From: Bacteroidetes bacterium QS_8_64_10
GTDB taxonomy: Bacteria > Bacteroidota > Rhodothermia > Rhodothermales > Salinibacteraceae
Reading direction: 5' to 3'
Assembly (NCBI GenBank): GCA_003022505.1
Contig: PXTQ01000032.1
Coordinates: 1-13,532 of the forward strand
Length of the DNA: 13,532 nt
The stretch's first letter is position 1. Each line of letters opens with the position of its first letter. Under the pieces are notes generated by a model. It was not told the DNA's origin, made no database searches, and saw nothing but the letters and a program-made list of their open reading frames with translations. Below are positions 1-7,701 of this stretch, piece by piece. The position numbers were made by a program, and so were the translations under genes.

Positions 1-28
1 CGGTCGTCGGTCGTCCGTGGTCCGTCGT
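1..28. repeat. Heptanucleotide array, CGGTCGT type
   Basis: Four consecutive 7-nt units read CGGTCGT, CGGTCGT, CCGTGGT and CCGTCGT, with CGT or GGT recurring at 5, 12, 19 and 26, an exact 7-nt period. The array starts at the window edge and may extend further left. It is non-coding and is one of several short-period arrays in this window that differ in core word. Confidence 0.6.
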
Positions 29-53
29 CGGAGGCCGCAGTCGTTTTGCGGAC

Positions 54-114
54 CCACTTACGTTCCCGCGTTCACGCCTCCACACCTCCACCCTTTCGCA
101 CCTCCACACTCCAA
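54..114. repeat. Short-period degenerate array, CCTCCACA type
   Basis: Quasi-tandem CACGCCTC, CACACCTC, CACCTC and CACACTC words fill this stretch with a period of about 7-8 nt. The word CCTCCACACC at 77-86 is the exact reverse complement of GGTGTGGAGG at 12230-12239, so the same repeat family occurs in opposite orientation near both ends of the window. No gene is visible in 1-182. Confidence 0.55.
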
Positions 115-138
115 TCAGAACTTCCGGAGGGCGGCTTC

Positions 139-169
139 TTTGAATGCAGCAGTGACGTCTTTCGTTTTC
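139..169 (+). promoter_or_regulatory. Weak Bacteroidota-like promoter candidate
   Basis: TTTG at 139-142 is followed after 19 nt by TCGTTTTC at 162-169, which partly resembles the Bacteroidota pattern TTTG-N19-TAnnTTTG (the A and final G do not match). It lies 13 nt before the ATG at 183. The match is partial and could be chance. Confidence 0.2.
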
Positions 170-182
170 CACCTGCTTTGTC

Positions 183-1516
183 ATGGTTTACCCTTCCCGC
201 CTTACGTCAATCCTCGCGCTTTGCGTCCTACTCGTCGGCCTGGCGGCCTGCAACGAGCGCTCCCCCGCCAACAACAACGCGCCGTCTTCGGCGGCGGCGT
301 CCCCCGACACCACCGAGCAAGGCGCACCCTGTGACCCCGACGACGGCTCCATCGCGCTGCCGGACGGCTTCTGCGCTACGGTCGTGGCCGACGACCTGGG
401 CACCGCGCGCCACCTCGCCGTGCAGGACGACGGCGACGTGTACGTCAAGCTGCGCGAGACCGAGGACGGCGGCGGCATCGTCGCCCTGCGCGACACGGAC
501 GGCGACTACAAGGCCGACGTGACGAAGCGCTTCGGTGATTTCGGCGGAACGGGTATGGCGCTCCGCAACGGCCATCTGTACGCCTCCTCGACGACGGCGG
601 TGTACCGCTGGACGCTCCCGAACGACGCGCTCGTGCCGCAGGGCCAGCGACAGACGGTGGCAGGCGGCTTTCCCCGGCAGGGGCAACACGCAGCCAAGTC
701 GCTCGCGCTCGGCGGTGGCGACCTGTACGTGAACGTCGGCGCGCCCGCCAACGCCTGCCAGGAGCAGAGCCGCGCGACCGGCTCGCCGGGGCAGGATCCG
801 TGCCCGCTGCTGGAGCGCCACGGCGGCATCTGGCAGTTCGCGCTCGGCCAGACGGGCCAGACGCAAATGGAAAACGGCCGACGCTTCGCCACGGGCATTC
901 GCAACGCCGTCGCGCTCGCCTGGCATCCGGCACAGCAGCAGCTTTACCTGGTGCAGCACGGGCGCGACCAGCTCCACTCGCTCTGGCCCGACCTTTACAC
1001 CGAAGAAGAAAGCGCCGAGCTGCCCGCCGAGGAGATGGGGCGCGTCGATGAGGGCGACAACTTCGGCTGGCCGTACTGCTACTACGATCAGATAAAAGAC
1101 CAGAAGGTGCTCGCGCCCGAATACGGCGGCGACGGCAGCGAGGTGGGCCGCTGCAGCAGCTACGAGGATCCGGTCGTGGCTTTCCCCGGCCACTGGGCAC
1201 CCAACGGCTTGCATTTTTACACGGGCGATCAGTTCCCCGACCGCTACCGGGGCGGCGCGTTTGTCGCCTTCCACGGTTCCTGGAATCGCGCGCCGAAGCC
1301 GCAGGCGGGCTACCGGGTAAGCTTCGCGCCCTTCGAGGGCGGCGAGGCAACGGGCGGACGTTCGCGGACGGCTTTTCCGGCAGCGAGAACCTCGGCAGTC
1401 CGAGCAACGCGGAGTACCGCCCGATGGGACTGGCGCAGGGGCCGGACGGGGCGTTGTATTTGTCGGATTCGACGCAGGGCCGCATCTGGCGCATCACCTA
1501 CACCGGCGACAAGTAG
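183..1516 (+). CDS. PQQ-dependent sugar (sorbosone) dehydrogenase-like lipoprotein, frameshifted
   Basis: Likely a periplasmic, membrane-anchored beta-propeller dehydrogenase of the L-sorbosone/soluble glucose dehydrogenase family, which oxidises sugars or sugar-derived aldehydes with PQQ. The start at 183 gives a lipoprotein signal with lipobox LAAC (Cys23). Family-like segments follow: LPDGF near 60, a GIRN segment near 239, DEGDNFGWPYCYYD near 289-302, and the diagnostic FHGSWNR at 363-369. There is no CxxCH haem motif. The reading frame breaks near 1352-1361. Up to there frame 183 is good; from 1361 the frame one base earlier reads FADGFSGSENLG, then MGLAQGPDGALYLSD and GRIWRITYTGDK, ending in TAG at 1514-1516. 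One base is therefore missing. Read without correction, the original frame runs as arginine-rich nonsense to 1646. This is either a sequencing error or a recently inactivated gene. The substrate is unknown. It is convergent with the PAP2 gene. Confidence 0.82.
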
Positions 1517-1549
1517 GTTTCAAGTTGCACGTTCGCAGGGTACAAGTTT
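1517..1549. repeat. Heptanucleotide array, GTT(n)CAA type
   Basis: Immediately after the sugar dehydrogenase stop, GTT recurs at 1517, 1524 and 1531 (exact 7-nt period), with a degenerate fourth unit and another GTT at 1547. It fills most of the 64-nt gap between two convergent genes. I see no classic hairpin-plus-T-run terminator here. Confidence 0.5.
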
Positions 1550-1580
1550 GGCTCTGATCGTTCCGCCAACCGATAGGCAG

Positions 1581-2393
1581 CTACGGCAGTCGTATCTGCA
1601 GGCCCAGCCCGCCGCCGGTAAAGGAGAGCTGCATCTTGCCGGATGACGACTGGCGCTGGTGACGGCGGCTCAGCCACGTGCCGATGCCTACGGCGAGCGC
1701 CGCCGAGGCCAGCACGTCCGTGGGCCAGTGATCTTGCTCCGCCACGCGCGCCACGGCGGTCGCGCCGGCGATGCCGTACAAGCCGTACGTCAGCGGATGC
1801 GGGTAATACGCCACCCACGGCGTCAGGAGTGCGAACGTCGTGACGGTGTGCCCGGACGGAAACGAAGTGGGGCCGCCCAGCGGATCGAAAGCGTACGCGC
1901 CCTCGCCCGCCGTCGGACGCCGCCGCCCGACGATGCTCTTGAGCGCGTCGCCCACGGCGCGAGTATAGACGTAGGCTTGCACCGACGTGAAGGCGGCTTC
2001 CTGAAAGCGCGGGGCGTCCGCAAAGAGCGAGGCGGCAAACAGACCGGCGGCGGGCAACGCGGCGTAGTTGTGTCCCAGCGGGTTCGCCAGGTCGATAGCG
2101 CCTTCCAGACGGCTCTCGCGCAGGCGTTCGGCTTCGTCCACAATCGGCTCGTCCAGCGGAGAGAGTGCAGCGAGCGTTGCCGCGCCGCCCAGCACGTAGA
2201 GCGCCGTTTCTCCGTCAGCGGCGCGGGCCGCACCGAGCGCGTCACCGTAGCTCCAGCGCCAGAAGCGCATTGGCGACGGCTCCGTCTCCTGAGCGACGAC
2301 TCCGGGGGGCAGGCCCACCAGAAGTGCGGCGATCAGCGCGATGAAAGAGGGAACGCACAGGCGTGCGGAGAGAAGGCGCTTCTTCTCGGTCAT
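1581..2393 (-). CDS. PAP2-family phosphatase, exported
   Basis: A 270-aa type 2 phosphatidic acid phosphatase (PAP2) protein, which would hydrolyse a lipid phosphate or undecaprenyl pyrophosphate at the cytoplasmic membrane. All three catalytic motifs are present: KSIVGRRRP (Kx6RP, 152-160), PSGH (179-182), and Rx5Hx3D as R216, H222 and D226. The N-terminus has a basic stretch (KKRLLSAR), a hydrophobic core and a likely cleavage after VVA (32-34), so it looks like a signal peptide. Further hydrophobic segments lie near 110-127 and 203-245. ATG at 2393 is the only sensible start. The same frame stays open upstream to 2774, but that part encodes a transposase remnant, so the longer 397-aa reading is rejected. 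The Met of the start falls where the transposase sequence reads NDLDM, so the start codon may derive from the insertion. Specific substrate not determinable. Confidence 0.85.
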   Translation of the reverse strand: MTEKKRLLSARLCVPSFIALIAALLVGLPPGVVAQETEPSPMRFWRWSYGDALGAARAADGETALYVLGGAATLAALSPLDEPIVDEAERLRESRLEGAIDLANPLGHNYAALPAAGLFAASLFADAPRFQEAAFTSVQAYVYTRAVGDALKSIVGRRRPTAGEGAYAFDPLGGPTSFPSGHTVTTFALLTPWVAYYPHPLTYGLYGIAGATAVARVAEQDHWPTDVLASAALAVGIGTWLSRRHQRQSSSGKMQLSFTGGGLGLQIRLP

Positions 2394-2705
2394 GTCCAGA
2401 TCATTGGTCGCCCAGTATTTCGCGTCTCCGTCTGTGGAGCCGGTCCGAACTACTCGCGCGAAGCCGAAGCCCTTCAAGTGCACGACCAGGCCTTCTTCCG
2501 GAATCTCCACCTCGCGCACGGCTCGGTTGTGGGTATCGTCCGGGTTGACCTGCCGATTGCTTTTGAGCCGCGTAAAGAAGTGCCCCTCCCAAGAGCGGAT
2601 CTTCTTGAGGTTGTCCTTACCAAAATGACGCAAATCAGTGCTCAACTGCGTAAGTCCTATCTCCAAAAGGCTGTCCGCCGTTTGCGTTCTGCTGTCCTCA
2701 AAGCG
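2394..2705 (-). mobile_element. IS701/IS4-type DDE transposase remnant
   Basis: The minus strand encodes, in frame with the PAP2 gene, a fragment with typical IS4/IS701-superfamily transposase wording: NLKKIRSWEGHFFTRLKSNR, then IPEEGLVVHLKGFGFARV, then GDAKYWATNDLDM at the PAP2 start. Recognisable homology covers about 2394-2624. The remaining 2625-2705 does not read as transposase; it contains CTCAACTGCGTAAGTCCT at 2641-2658, a string I associate from memory with IS ends. No complete catalytic domain, inverted repeats or target duplication are visible. The fragment is inserted between the IcmF stop (2708) and PAP2 and is inactive. Family assignment rests on wording and was not searched. Confidence 0.7.
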
Positions 2706-2707
2706 CG

Positions 2708-5700
2708 TCACATATTCCGCCGGTACTGCCCGCCGACGGCGAAGAGCGCGTGCGTAATCTGACCGAGCGAGCACGTCTTCACCGTCTCCATCAGTTTGGC
2801 GAACAGGTTGTCGCCGTCCCGCGCCGCCGCCTGCAGCCGTTCCAGCGCGGCGTCGGCCTCATCTTCGTGCTGCGCCTGAAACGCGCGGAGCGCCCGGAGC
2901 TGGTGCTGCTTCTCGTCCTCGGAGGAGCGCATCAGATCGACGGCCTCCTCGTCCTCCTGCTGCTGTTTGGATTTGTCGTCTTTCGTAAACGTGTTCACGC
3001 CGATGATGGCTCGCTCGCCGCTGTGTTTCTTCTCCTCATAGTGCAGACTCTCTTCTTGTATTTTTCCGCGCTGGTACATCGTCTCCATCGCACCGAGGAC
3101 GCCGCCGCGCCGGTTGATCGCCTCGAACTCCGCGAGCACCGCTTCCTCAACGAGATCCGTCAGCTCCTCGGTGATGAAGCTGCCCTGGAGCGGATTCTCG
3201 TTCTTGGTGAGGCCCATCTCCTCGTTGATAATCATCTGGATGGCGATGGCGCGGCGCACGCTCTCTTCGGTGGGCGTGGTGACGGCTTCGTCGTAGGCGT
3301 TGGTATGTAAACTGTTGCAGTTGTCGAAGATCGCATACAGCGCCTGCAGCGTCGTGCGGATGTCGTTGAACTGCATCTCCTGCGCGTGGAGGGAGCGCCC
3401 GCTCGTCTGAATGTGATACTTTAATTTTTGCGAGCGCTCGTTCGCGCCGTATTTCTCGCGCATGACGACGGCCCACACGCGTCGCGCCACGCGGCCCAGC
3501 ACGCTGTACTCCGGGTCCATCCCGTTCGAGAAGAAAAATGACAGGTTGGGCGCGAAGTCGTCAATGTCCATCCCGCGCGAGAGGTAGTATTCGACGTACG
3601 TGAGGCCGTTCGCCAGCGTGAAGGCGAGCTGCGTGATGGGGTTCGCGCCGGCCTCGGCGATGTGGTAGCCGCTGATCGACACGCTGTAGAAATTACGCAC
3701 GTCCTCGTCGATGAAGTGCTGCTGGATGTCGCCCATCAGCCGCAAGGCGAAATCCGTGGAGAAGATGCACGTGTTCTGCGCCTGATCCTCCTTGAGGATG
3801 TCGGCCTGCACGGTGCCGCGCACCACGTGGAGCGCCTCGGCTTTTATTTCTTGATACTCGTCTTGAGCAAGGACGTCCCAGTTTACGAGATCGCTGCCGG
3901 TGCAGCCGAGCAGCCCCAGCCCACTGCCGTCGTGGGAGGGCGGCAGGCCGTCCGCGCGCCCGTCGGGACCGTAGGGCACATAGTCGGTACGCTCGTCGCC
4001 CACGCGCTCGTCGATCACGCTTTTCGCCTCCTCCCACCGGTCGTTTTCTTTCAGGTAGAATTCCACCTCTTGGTCGATGGCCGTGTTCAAGAACATCGCC
4101 AGGATCATCGGCGCGGGTCCGTTAATCGTCATCGACACGCTGGTCTTGGAGTCGCACAGACGAAAACCAGAGTACAGCTTCTTCATGTCATCGAGCGTGC
4201 AGATTGAGACGCCCGCGTTGCCGACTTTGCCGTAGATGTCGGGCCGCTCGTCGGGATCGAAACCGTAGAGCGTCACGCTGTCGAAGGCCGTCGAGAGGCG
4301 GTTCGTCGGGCTGTCTTCGCTCACCAGATGGAAGCGCCGGTTGGTGCGCTCCGGACTGCCCTCGCCTGCGAACATGCGCGTGGGGTGCTCGCCGCGCCGC
4401 TTGAATGGGTAGACGCCGCCGGTGAAGGGAAAGTAGCCGGGCAGGTTTTCGAGCAGCGCAAACTCCAGCCGCTCGCCGGGGTCGTCGGTCTTCGGAAGCG
4501 CCACGCGCGGTATCTTCGTGCCGGAAAGCGACTCGTATTTGAGCGGCACGTCGATGTCCTTGCCGCGCACCTGATACGTAAACTCGTCCTGCTCGTAGCG
4601 CGCTTTCAGGTCGTTCCAGTTTTCGAGCACGTCCTGGCAGCGCGGATCGAGCTTCCTCCACCAGTGCTCGGCCATCGTGTCCAGCCGGTCCGCAATCTGC
4701 TCCGCGTCGTCGGGGGCCCAGTCATCGACCTGGCGGCGCGCCCCCTTCGCCTCGCCCCACTTGCGCGCGTACTCCGTTTGTTGTTCGGCCCACGCGCGGT
4801 AGTCGCGGCACGTCTGGGCAATCTCGCCGAGGTAGCGCTGGCGGCGGGGCGGGATGAGTGCAATTTCGTCGGGATCCTCGTCCGGCAGCGCGTCGGGGTC
4901 GTCGTAGATGTGCGATCGGCGGTCAAACGAGAACTGCTCGTCCAGCAGGTCCAGCAGCGCCAGATAAAAACGACTAACGCCGGGATCGCCGAACTGCGAG
5001 GCCATCGTCGGGAAGACGGGCATGGTGTCGGGATCCGTGTCGAAGGCGCGGCGGTTGCGCTGGAGTTGCTTCTGCACGTCGCGGAGGGCGTCGCGGCTGC
5101 CCTCCTTCTCGAACTTGTTGAGCACCACGAAGTCGGCGGCGTCGAGCATCCCGATCTTTTCGAGCTGGGTGGGCGCGCCGTAGTCCGAGGTCATGACGTA
5201 GACGCTGGCGTCCGAAAGCTCGGCCACCTCGGTGTCGCCCTGCCCGATGCCGGCGGTCTCCAGGATGATGAGATCATAGCCGGCGACGCGGCACACGCTG
5301 ATGGATTCCCGGAGCGCCTCGCTGGTGGCGCGGTGCGTCCTTCCGCGCGTGGCGAAGGAGCGCATGTAGGCGCGATCCGTCTGGTAGAGCGCGTTCATGC
5401 GGATGCGGTCGCCGAGGAGCGCCCCGCCGGTGGAGCGCCGCGTGGGATCGACGGAGAGGACGGCGATCTCGAGGTCGTCGAAGTCGGCCAGGAAGCGGCG
5501 GATCACCTCGTCGGTCAGCGTCGATTTGCCCGCGCCGCCCGTGCCGGTAATGCCGACGACAGGTGCGCGCTTCGTTTGCGCGGGGGCACCATCGCCCTCC
5601 GCCGTGGAGACGCCTCGGCGAGGCGTCTTTACCGTTTCGTTGTCATTTTCCACCTGCGAAAGCGCGCGCGCCACGGCCTGCGGGTCGCGGGAATCGCCAT

Positions 5701-6211
5701 TTTCAGGAGATGCGACCGGTCGCGTCTCTACGGATTCATCGGAGGACCGCGGCATCCCGTCACAGATGCGCATCATTTCGTTAATCATGCCTTGAAGCCC
5801 CATGCGCCGCCCGTCCTCCGGCGAGAAGATCTTCGTGATGCCGTAATTTTCCAACTCCTCGATTTCGTCGGGCACGATGACGCCGCCCCCGCCGCCGAAT
5901 ATGTTGGTATCTCCCGCGCCTTTTTCTTCCAGTAGATCGTGCATGTACTTGAAATACTCGACGTGCCCGCCCTGATACGAGGAAACGGCGATGCCGTCGG
6001 CGTCCTCCTGAATGGCGGTGTCGACGACCTCCTGCACGGAGCGGTTGTGGCCGAGATGGATGACCTCTGCGCCGCTGGACTGAAGAATCCGCCGCATGAT
6101 GTTGATGGCGGCGTCGTGGCCGTCGAAGAGGCTGGCGGCGGTGACGAAGCGGACGGGGCGGCTCGGCTCGTACACGTCGGGCGTGTCGGGCGCGGTTTGG
6201 GTCTGCGGCAT
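2708..6211 (-). CDS. icmF: Fused isobutyryl-CoA mutase IcmF (B12 domain, G-protein chaperone, mutase)
   Basis: A 1167-aa adenosylcobalamin-dependent acyl-CoA mutase fused to its own GTPase chaperone. IcmF interconverts isobutyryl-CoA and n-butyryl-CoA in the cytosol. Domain order is characteristic. The B12-binding domain is at about 18-150, with DGHD at 30-33 (H32 would be the cobalt ligand). The MeaB-like GTPase is at about 216-430: P-loop GTGGAGKS 223-230, ETAGIGQ 318-324, NKFE 365-368. A helical linker spans about 450-570, and the mutase barrel about 575-1165, with GVYPFKRRGEHPTRMFAGEG at 599-618 and SGYHIAEAGANP at 847-858. F603 and Q812 sit where methylmalonyl-CoA mutase has Tyr and Arg, so C4 monoacyl-CoA is the expected substrate. 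The protein is longer than usual (about 1100) because linker 155-215 is expanded, partly by two palindromic repeats. The start at 6211 gives a short acidic leader; no Shine-Dalgarno is seen. Confidence 0.95.
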   Translation of the reverse strand: MPQTQTAPDTPDVYEPSRPVRFVTAASLFDGHDAAINIMRRILQSSGAEVIHLGHNRSVQEVVDTAIQEDADGIAVSSYQGGHVEYFKYMHDLLEEKGAGDTNIFGGGGGVIVPDEIEELENYGITKIFSPEDGRRMGLQGMINEMMRICDGMPRSSDESVETRPVASPENGDSRDPQAVARALSQVENDNETVKTPRRGVSTAEGDGAPAQTKRAPVVGITGTGGAGKSTLTDEVIRRFLADFDDLEIAVLSVDPTRRSTGGALLGDRIRMNALYQTDRAYMRSFATRGRTHRATSEALRESISVCRVAGYDLIILETAGIGQGDTEVAELSDASVYVMTSDYGAPTQLEKIGMLDAADFVVLNKFEKEGSRDALRDVQKQLQRNRRAFDTDPDTMPVFPTMASQFGDPGVSRFYLALLDLLDEQFSFDRRSHIYDDPDALPDEDPDEIALIPPRRQRYLGEIAQTCRDYRAWAEQQTEYARKWGEAKGARRQVDDWAPDDAEQIADRLDTMAEHWWRKLDPRCQDVLENWNDLKARYEQDEFTYQVRGKDIDVPLKYESLSGTKIPRVALPKTDDPGERLEFALLENLPGYFPFTGGVYPFKRRGEHPTRMFAGEGSPERTNRRFHLVSEDSPTNRLSTAFDSVTLYGFDPDERPDIYGKVGNAGVSICTLDDMKKLYSGFRLCDSKTSVSMTINGPAPMILAMFLNTAIDQEVEFYLKENDRWEEAKSVIDERVGDERTDYVPYGPDGRADGLPPSHDGSGLGLLGCTGSDLVNWDVLAQDEYQEIKAEALHVVRGTVQADILKEDQAQNTCIFSTDFALRLMGDIQQHFIDEDVRNFYSVSISGYHIAEAGANPITQLAFTLANGLTYVEYYLSRGMDIDDFAPNLSFFFSNGMDPEYSVLGRVARRVWAVVMREKYGANERSQKLKYHIQTSGRSLHAQEMQFNDIRTTLQALYAIFDNCNSLHTNAYDEAVTTPTEESVRRAIAIQMIINEEMGLTKNENPLQGSFITEELTDLVEEAVLAEFEAINRRGGVLGAMETMYQRGKIQEESLHYEEKKHSGERAIIGVNTFTKDDKSKQQQEDEEAVDLMRSSEDEKQHQLRALRAFQAQHEDEADAALERLQAAARDGDNLFAKLMETVKTCSLGQITHALFAVGGQYRRNM
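5604..5632. repeat. Palindromic repeat inside icmF, copy 1
   Basis: Arms AGACGCCTC (5608-5616) and GAGGCGTCT (5620-5628) are perfect reverse complements around loop GGC. The symmetry extends to GT at 5604-5605 and AC at 5631-5632 with two G/T mismatches between. On the coding strand it reads GTAAAGACGC... and encodes VKTPRRGVST in the linker between the B12 and GTPase domains. A second element with the same outer sequence lies about 75 nt away. Confidence 0.75.
5706..5727. repeat. Palindromic repeat inside icmF, copy 2
   Basis: GCGACCGGTCGC at 5711-5722 is a perfect 12-nt palindrome; arms extend to 5706 and 5727 with one mismatch. The flank to 5730 on the coding strand reads GTAGAGACGC, nearly the same outer word as copy 1 (GTAAAGACGC), so the two share an outer consensus but differ in core. 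It encodes VETRPVAS in the same disordered-looking linker. Confidence 0.7.
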
Positions 6212-6214
6212 GGC

Positions 6215-6252
6215 AACGGAGAACGAATGGACGAAACGACGAACGAACGAAA
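6215..6252. repeat. Short-period array, ACGAA type
   Basis: Just upstream of the icmF start, ACG recurs at 6216, 6223, 6231, 6239, 6243 and 6247 within GAACGAA/ACGAACG words, a degenerate array with 7-8 nt and 4-nt spacings. It occupies the position where a promoter and leader of icmF would be expected. Confidence 0.4.
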
Positions 6253-6300
6253 AAGCGCTTTCGCTCGTCCTGATAAAACGCCCGGCGCGCGGTGAGGTTT

Positions 6301-6341
6301 TCAGGGAAGATTGCCGTTCCCGACACGACGGTGATCCCTGA
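6301..6341. other. Inverted repeat between arginine deiminase and icmF
   Basis: TCAGGGA (6301-6307) and TCCCTGA (6335-6341) are perfect reverse complements; inside them CCGT (6314-6317) can pair with ACGG (6328-6331). No T-run follows on either strand, so this is not a clear intrinsic terminator. It could be a small intergenic repeat or an RNA structure in the 212-nt gap. Confidence 0.35.
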
Positions 6342-6345
6342 TATG

Positions 6346-6380
6346 TGATTTACCGCAGAGGTCGCAGGGCACACAAAGGG
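6346..6380. repeat. Short-period array, CGCAGAGG type
   Basis: CGCAGAGG at 6354, CGCAGGGC at 6363 and ACACAAAGG at 6371 form a degenerate array with 8-9 nt period. It lies downstream of the arginine deiminase stop. Together with the hairpin and the ACGAA array it accounts for most of the gap, in which I see no gene. Confidence 0.4.
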
Positions 6381-6423
6381 AACCTCTTTCTCCGCCCGCG
6401 AGGCGATCTTCACACGCACGCGC

Positions 6424-7701
6424 CTACCGCTCGGGCGCTTGCCGGGCGAGCGGCAGCGTCATGCAGCGCGGACCGCCCCGCCCGCGCGACAGCTCCTGGC
6501 CTTCCAGCTTGACCGCGATCTTGCCATCCGGCTCGGCGTCCGCGCTGGCGAAGTCGTCCAGGAAGCGGCGCACCTCCACGGTGCGGTAGCCGCGCTCGCG
6601 GAGCGCCTCGAAGGTGCGCACGTTACGCTCGTAGCCCACCACCAAACCGGGCGCTGCCGCGAACAGGTTGGCACCGTCGGTCCACTGCTCGCGCTGCTGG
6701 CTGAGCCGGTCGGGACCGCCGCACGGGATGAACGTCAGGGAGCGATCCAGAAGCTGCACCAGCGTCTCTTTGAGCGAGCGGCGCACCGCCGTGCGGAACT
6801 GATCCGGCCCGTCGCCCGGCGTCAGGTGCAGCACCGTACCCGCGCTCTCGGCGCTCACGAGCGGCGGATACACCACGCACTCACCGGGCGAGACGAATGT
6901 GAACACCGTGTCGAGATGCATGCAGGAGCGCTTCTTCGGCAGGTCCACCACCAGCACGTGCTCGGTGGGCGTTTGCTCGAAGAGCGCCTCCGCCGCCGCC
7001 ATCGCGCCGCTCAGCGAGGTGCGCTCCGAGTGCCCGATGAGCACCACCTCCGGGTCGGCCACGAGCAAATCGCCCCCCTCGAAGGTGACGCCCTCCGGCA
7101 GCGTGATGAGGCGGTTCTCCATCTCCGCAAACGCCTCGTGATGGCGCAGCACCACCTCGATCACCGTCGACTCGCGGGCGCGGGCCGCCGTTGCGGCGTG
7201 GCTCATCACCACGTGCTCGCCCACCACCGCCGCCAGGTCGCGCGTGAACATCAAATTCGGCAGCGGCGGCACGTTGACCGTCAGCGGCGACTGCCCCGTC
7301 ATTACGAAGCGTGTCAGCTCTGGGGGCGTGAGTTGCTCCAAGTCCTCCTCCACGACGTGCAGGTTGCGCCCCGGCGCGGCGCGGCAAAGCTGCCCGATAA
7401 AGTCGCGGCGCGCGGCCTCTTTGCGAAAAACGTCGTTCAGCAGCTCTCGGATCTGGAGCACCGCGCCTTGCTCGCCCACCACGTGCTCGAACAACGCGCA
7501 CATGAGCTGATGCTCATCGCTGGCCTGATCGACGAAGAGGATGTCGTCGAAGAGCAGGTCGAGGCGCTCGTCGGGATCCACCTGATCCATCTCCGCGCCG
7601 GGCGTATGCACGATCACGCGGCGCAGCCGGCCCGTCTCCGACGAAATGCCGAACGGAACCTGCTTCGTCGTGGTTGCGGCGGGGGCGGAAACGGTGGACA
7701 T
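6424..7701 (-). CDS. arcA: Arginine deiminase
   Basis: A 425-aa cytosolic enzyme hydrolysing L-arginine to citrulline and ammonia, the first step of arginine catabolism. From ATG 7701 (Met=1): PNLMFTRD (148-155), EGGD (208-211), MHLDTVFT with H262 and D264 (261-268), and the C-terminal GGPRCMTLPL with nucleophile Cys413. These are the substrate-binding and catalytic signatures of ArcA. Length fits the family (about 405-415). I chose ATG 7701 because the protein then starts MSTVSAPAATTTK just before the conserved segment PFGISSETGRLRRVIVHTPG; a frame extension to a TTG at 7755 adds nothing family-like. No Shine-Dalgarno is visible. No arcB, arcC or arcD is adjacent, so it is a solitary ADI. 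icmF lies 212 nt downstream on the same strand, probably as a separate unit. Confidence 0.95.
   Translation of the reverse strand: MSTVSAPAATTTKQVPFGISSETGRLRRVIVHTPGAEMDQVDPDERLDLLFDDILFVDQASDEHQLMCALFEHVVGEQGAVLQIRELLNDVFRKEAARRDFIGQLCRAAPGRNLHVVEEDLEQLTPPELTRFVMTGQSPLTVNVPPLPNLMFTRDLAAVVGEHVVMSHAATAARARESTVIEVVLRHHEAFAEMENRLITLPEGVTFEGGDLLVADPEVVLIGHSERTSLSGAMAAAEALFEQTPTEHVLVVDLPKKRSCMHLDTVFTFVSPGECVVYPPLVSAESAGTVLHLTPGDGPDQFRTAVRRSLKETLVQLLDRSLTFIPCGGPDRLSQQREQWTDGANLFAAAPGLVVGYERNVRTFEALRERGYRTVEVRRFLDDFASADAEPDGKIAVKLEGQELSRGRGGPRCMTLPLARQAPER

Noticed and set aside
228..1274. Minus-strand open frames opposite the sugar dehydrogenase
   Set aside because: Composition is shadow-like and the plus strand carries clear dehydrogenase motifs.
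1581..2774. A 397-aa PAP2 protein starting at 2774
   Set aside because: The first 127 residues overlap the icmF end and a transposase remnant; the signal peptide begins at ATG 2393.
4328..5935. Long plus-strand open frame (535 codons) opposite icmF
   Set aside because: It is antisense to conserved IcmF domains, rich in Arg, Ala and Val with no recognisable motif; GC-rich coding strands commonly leave such shadows.
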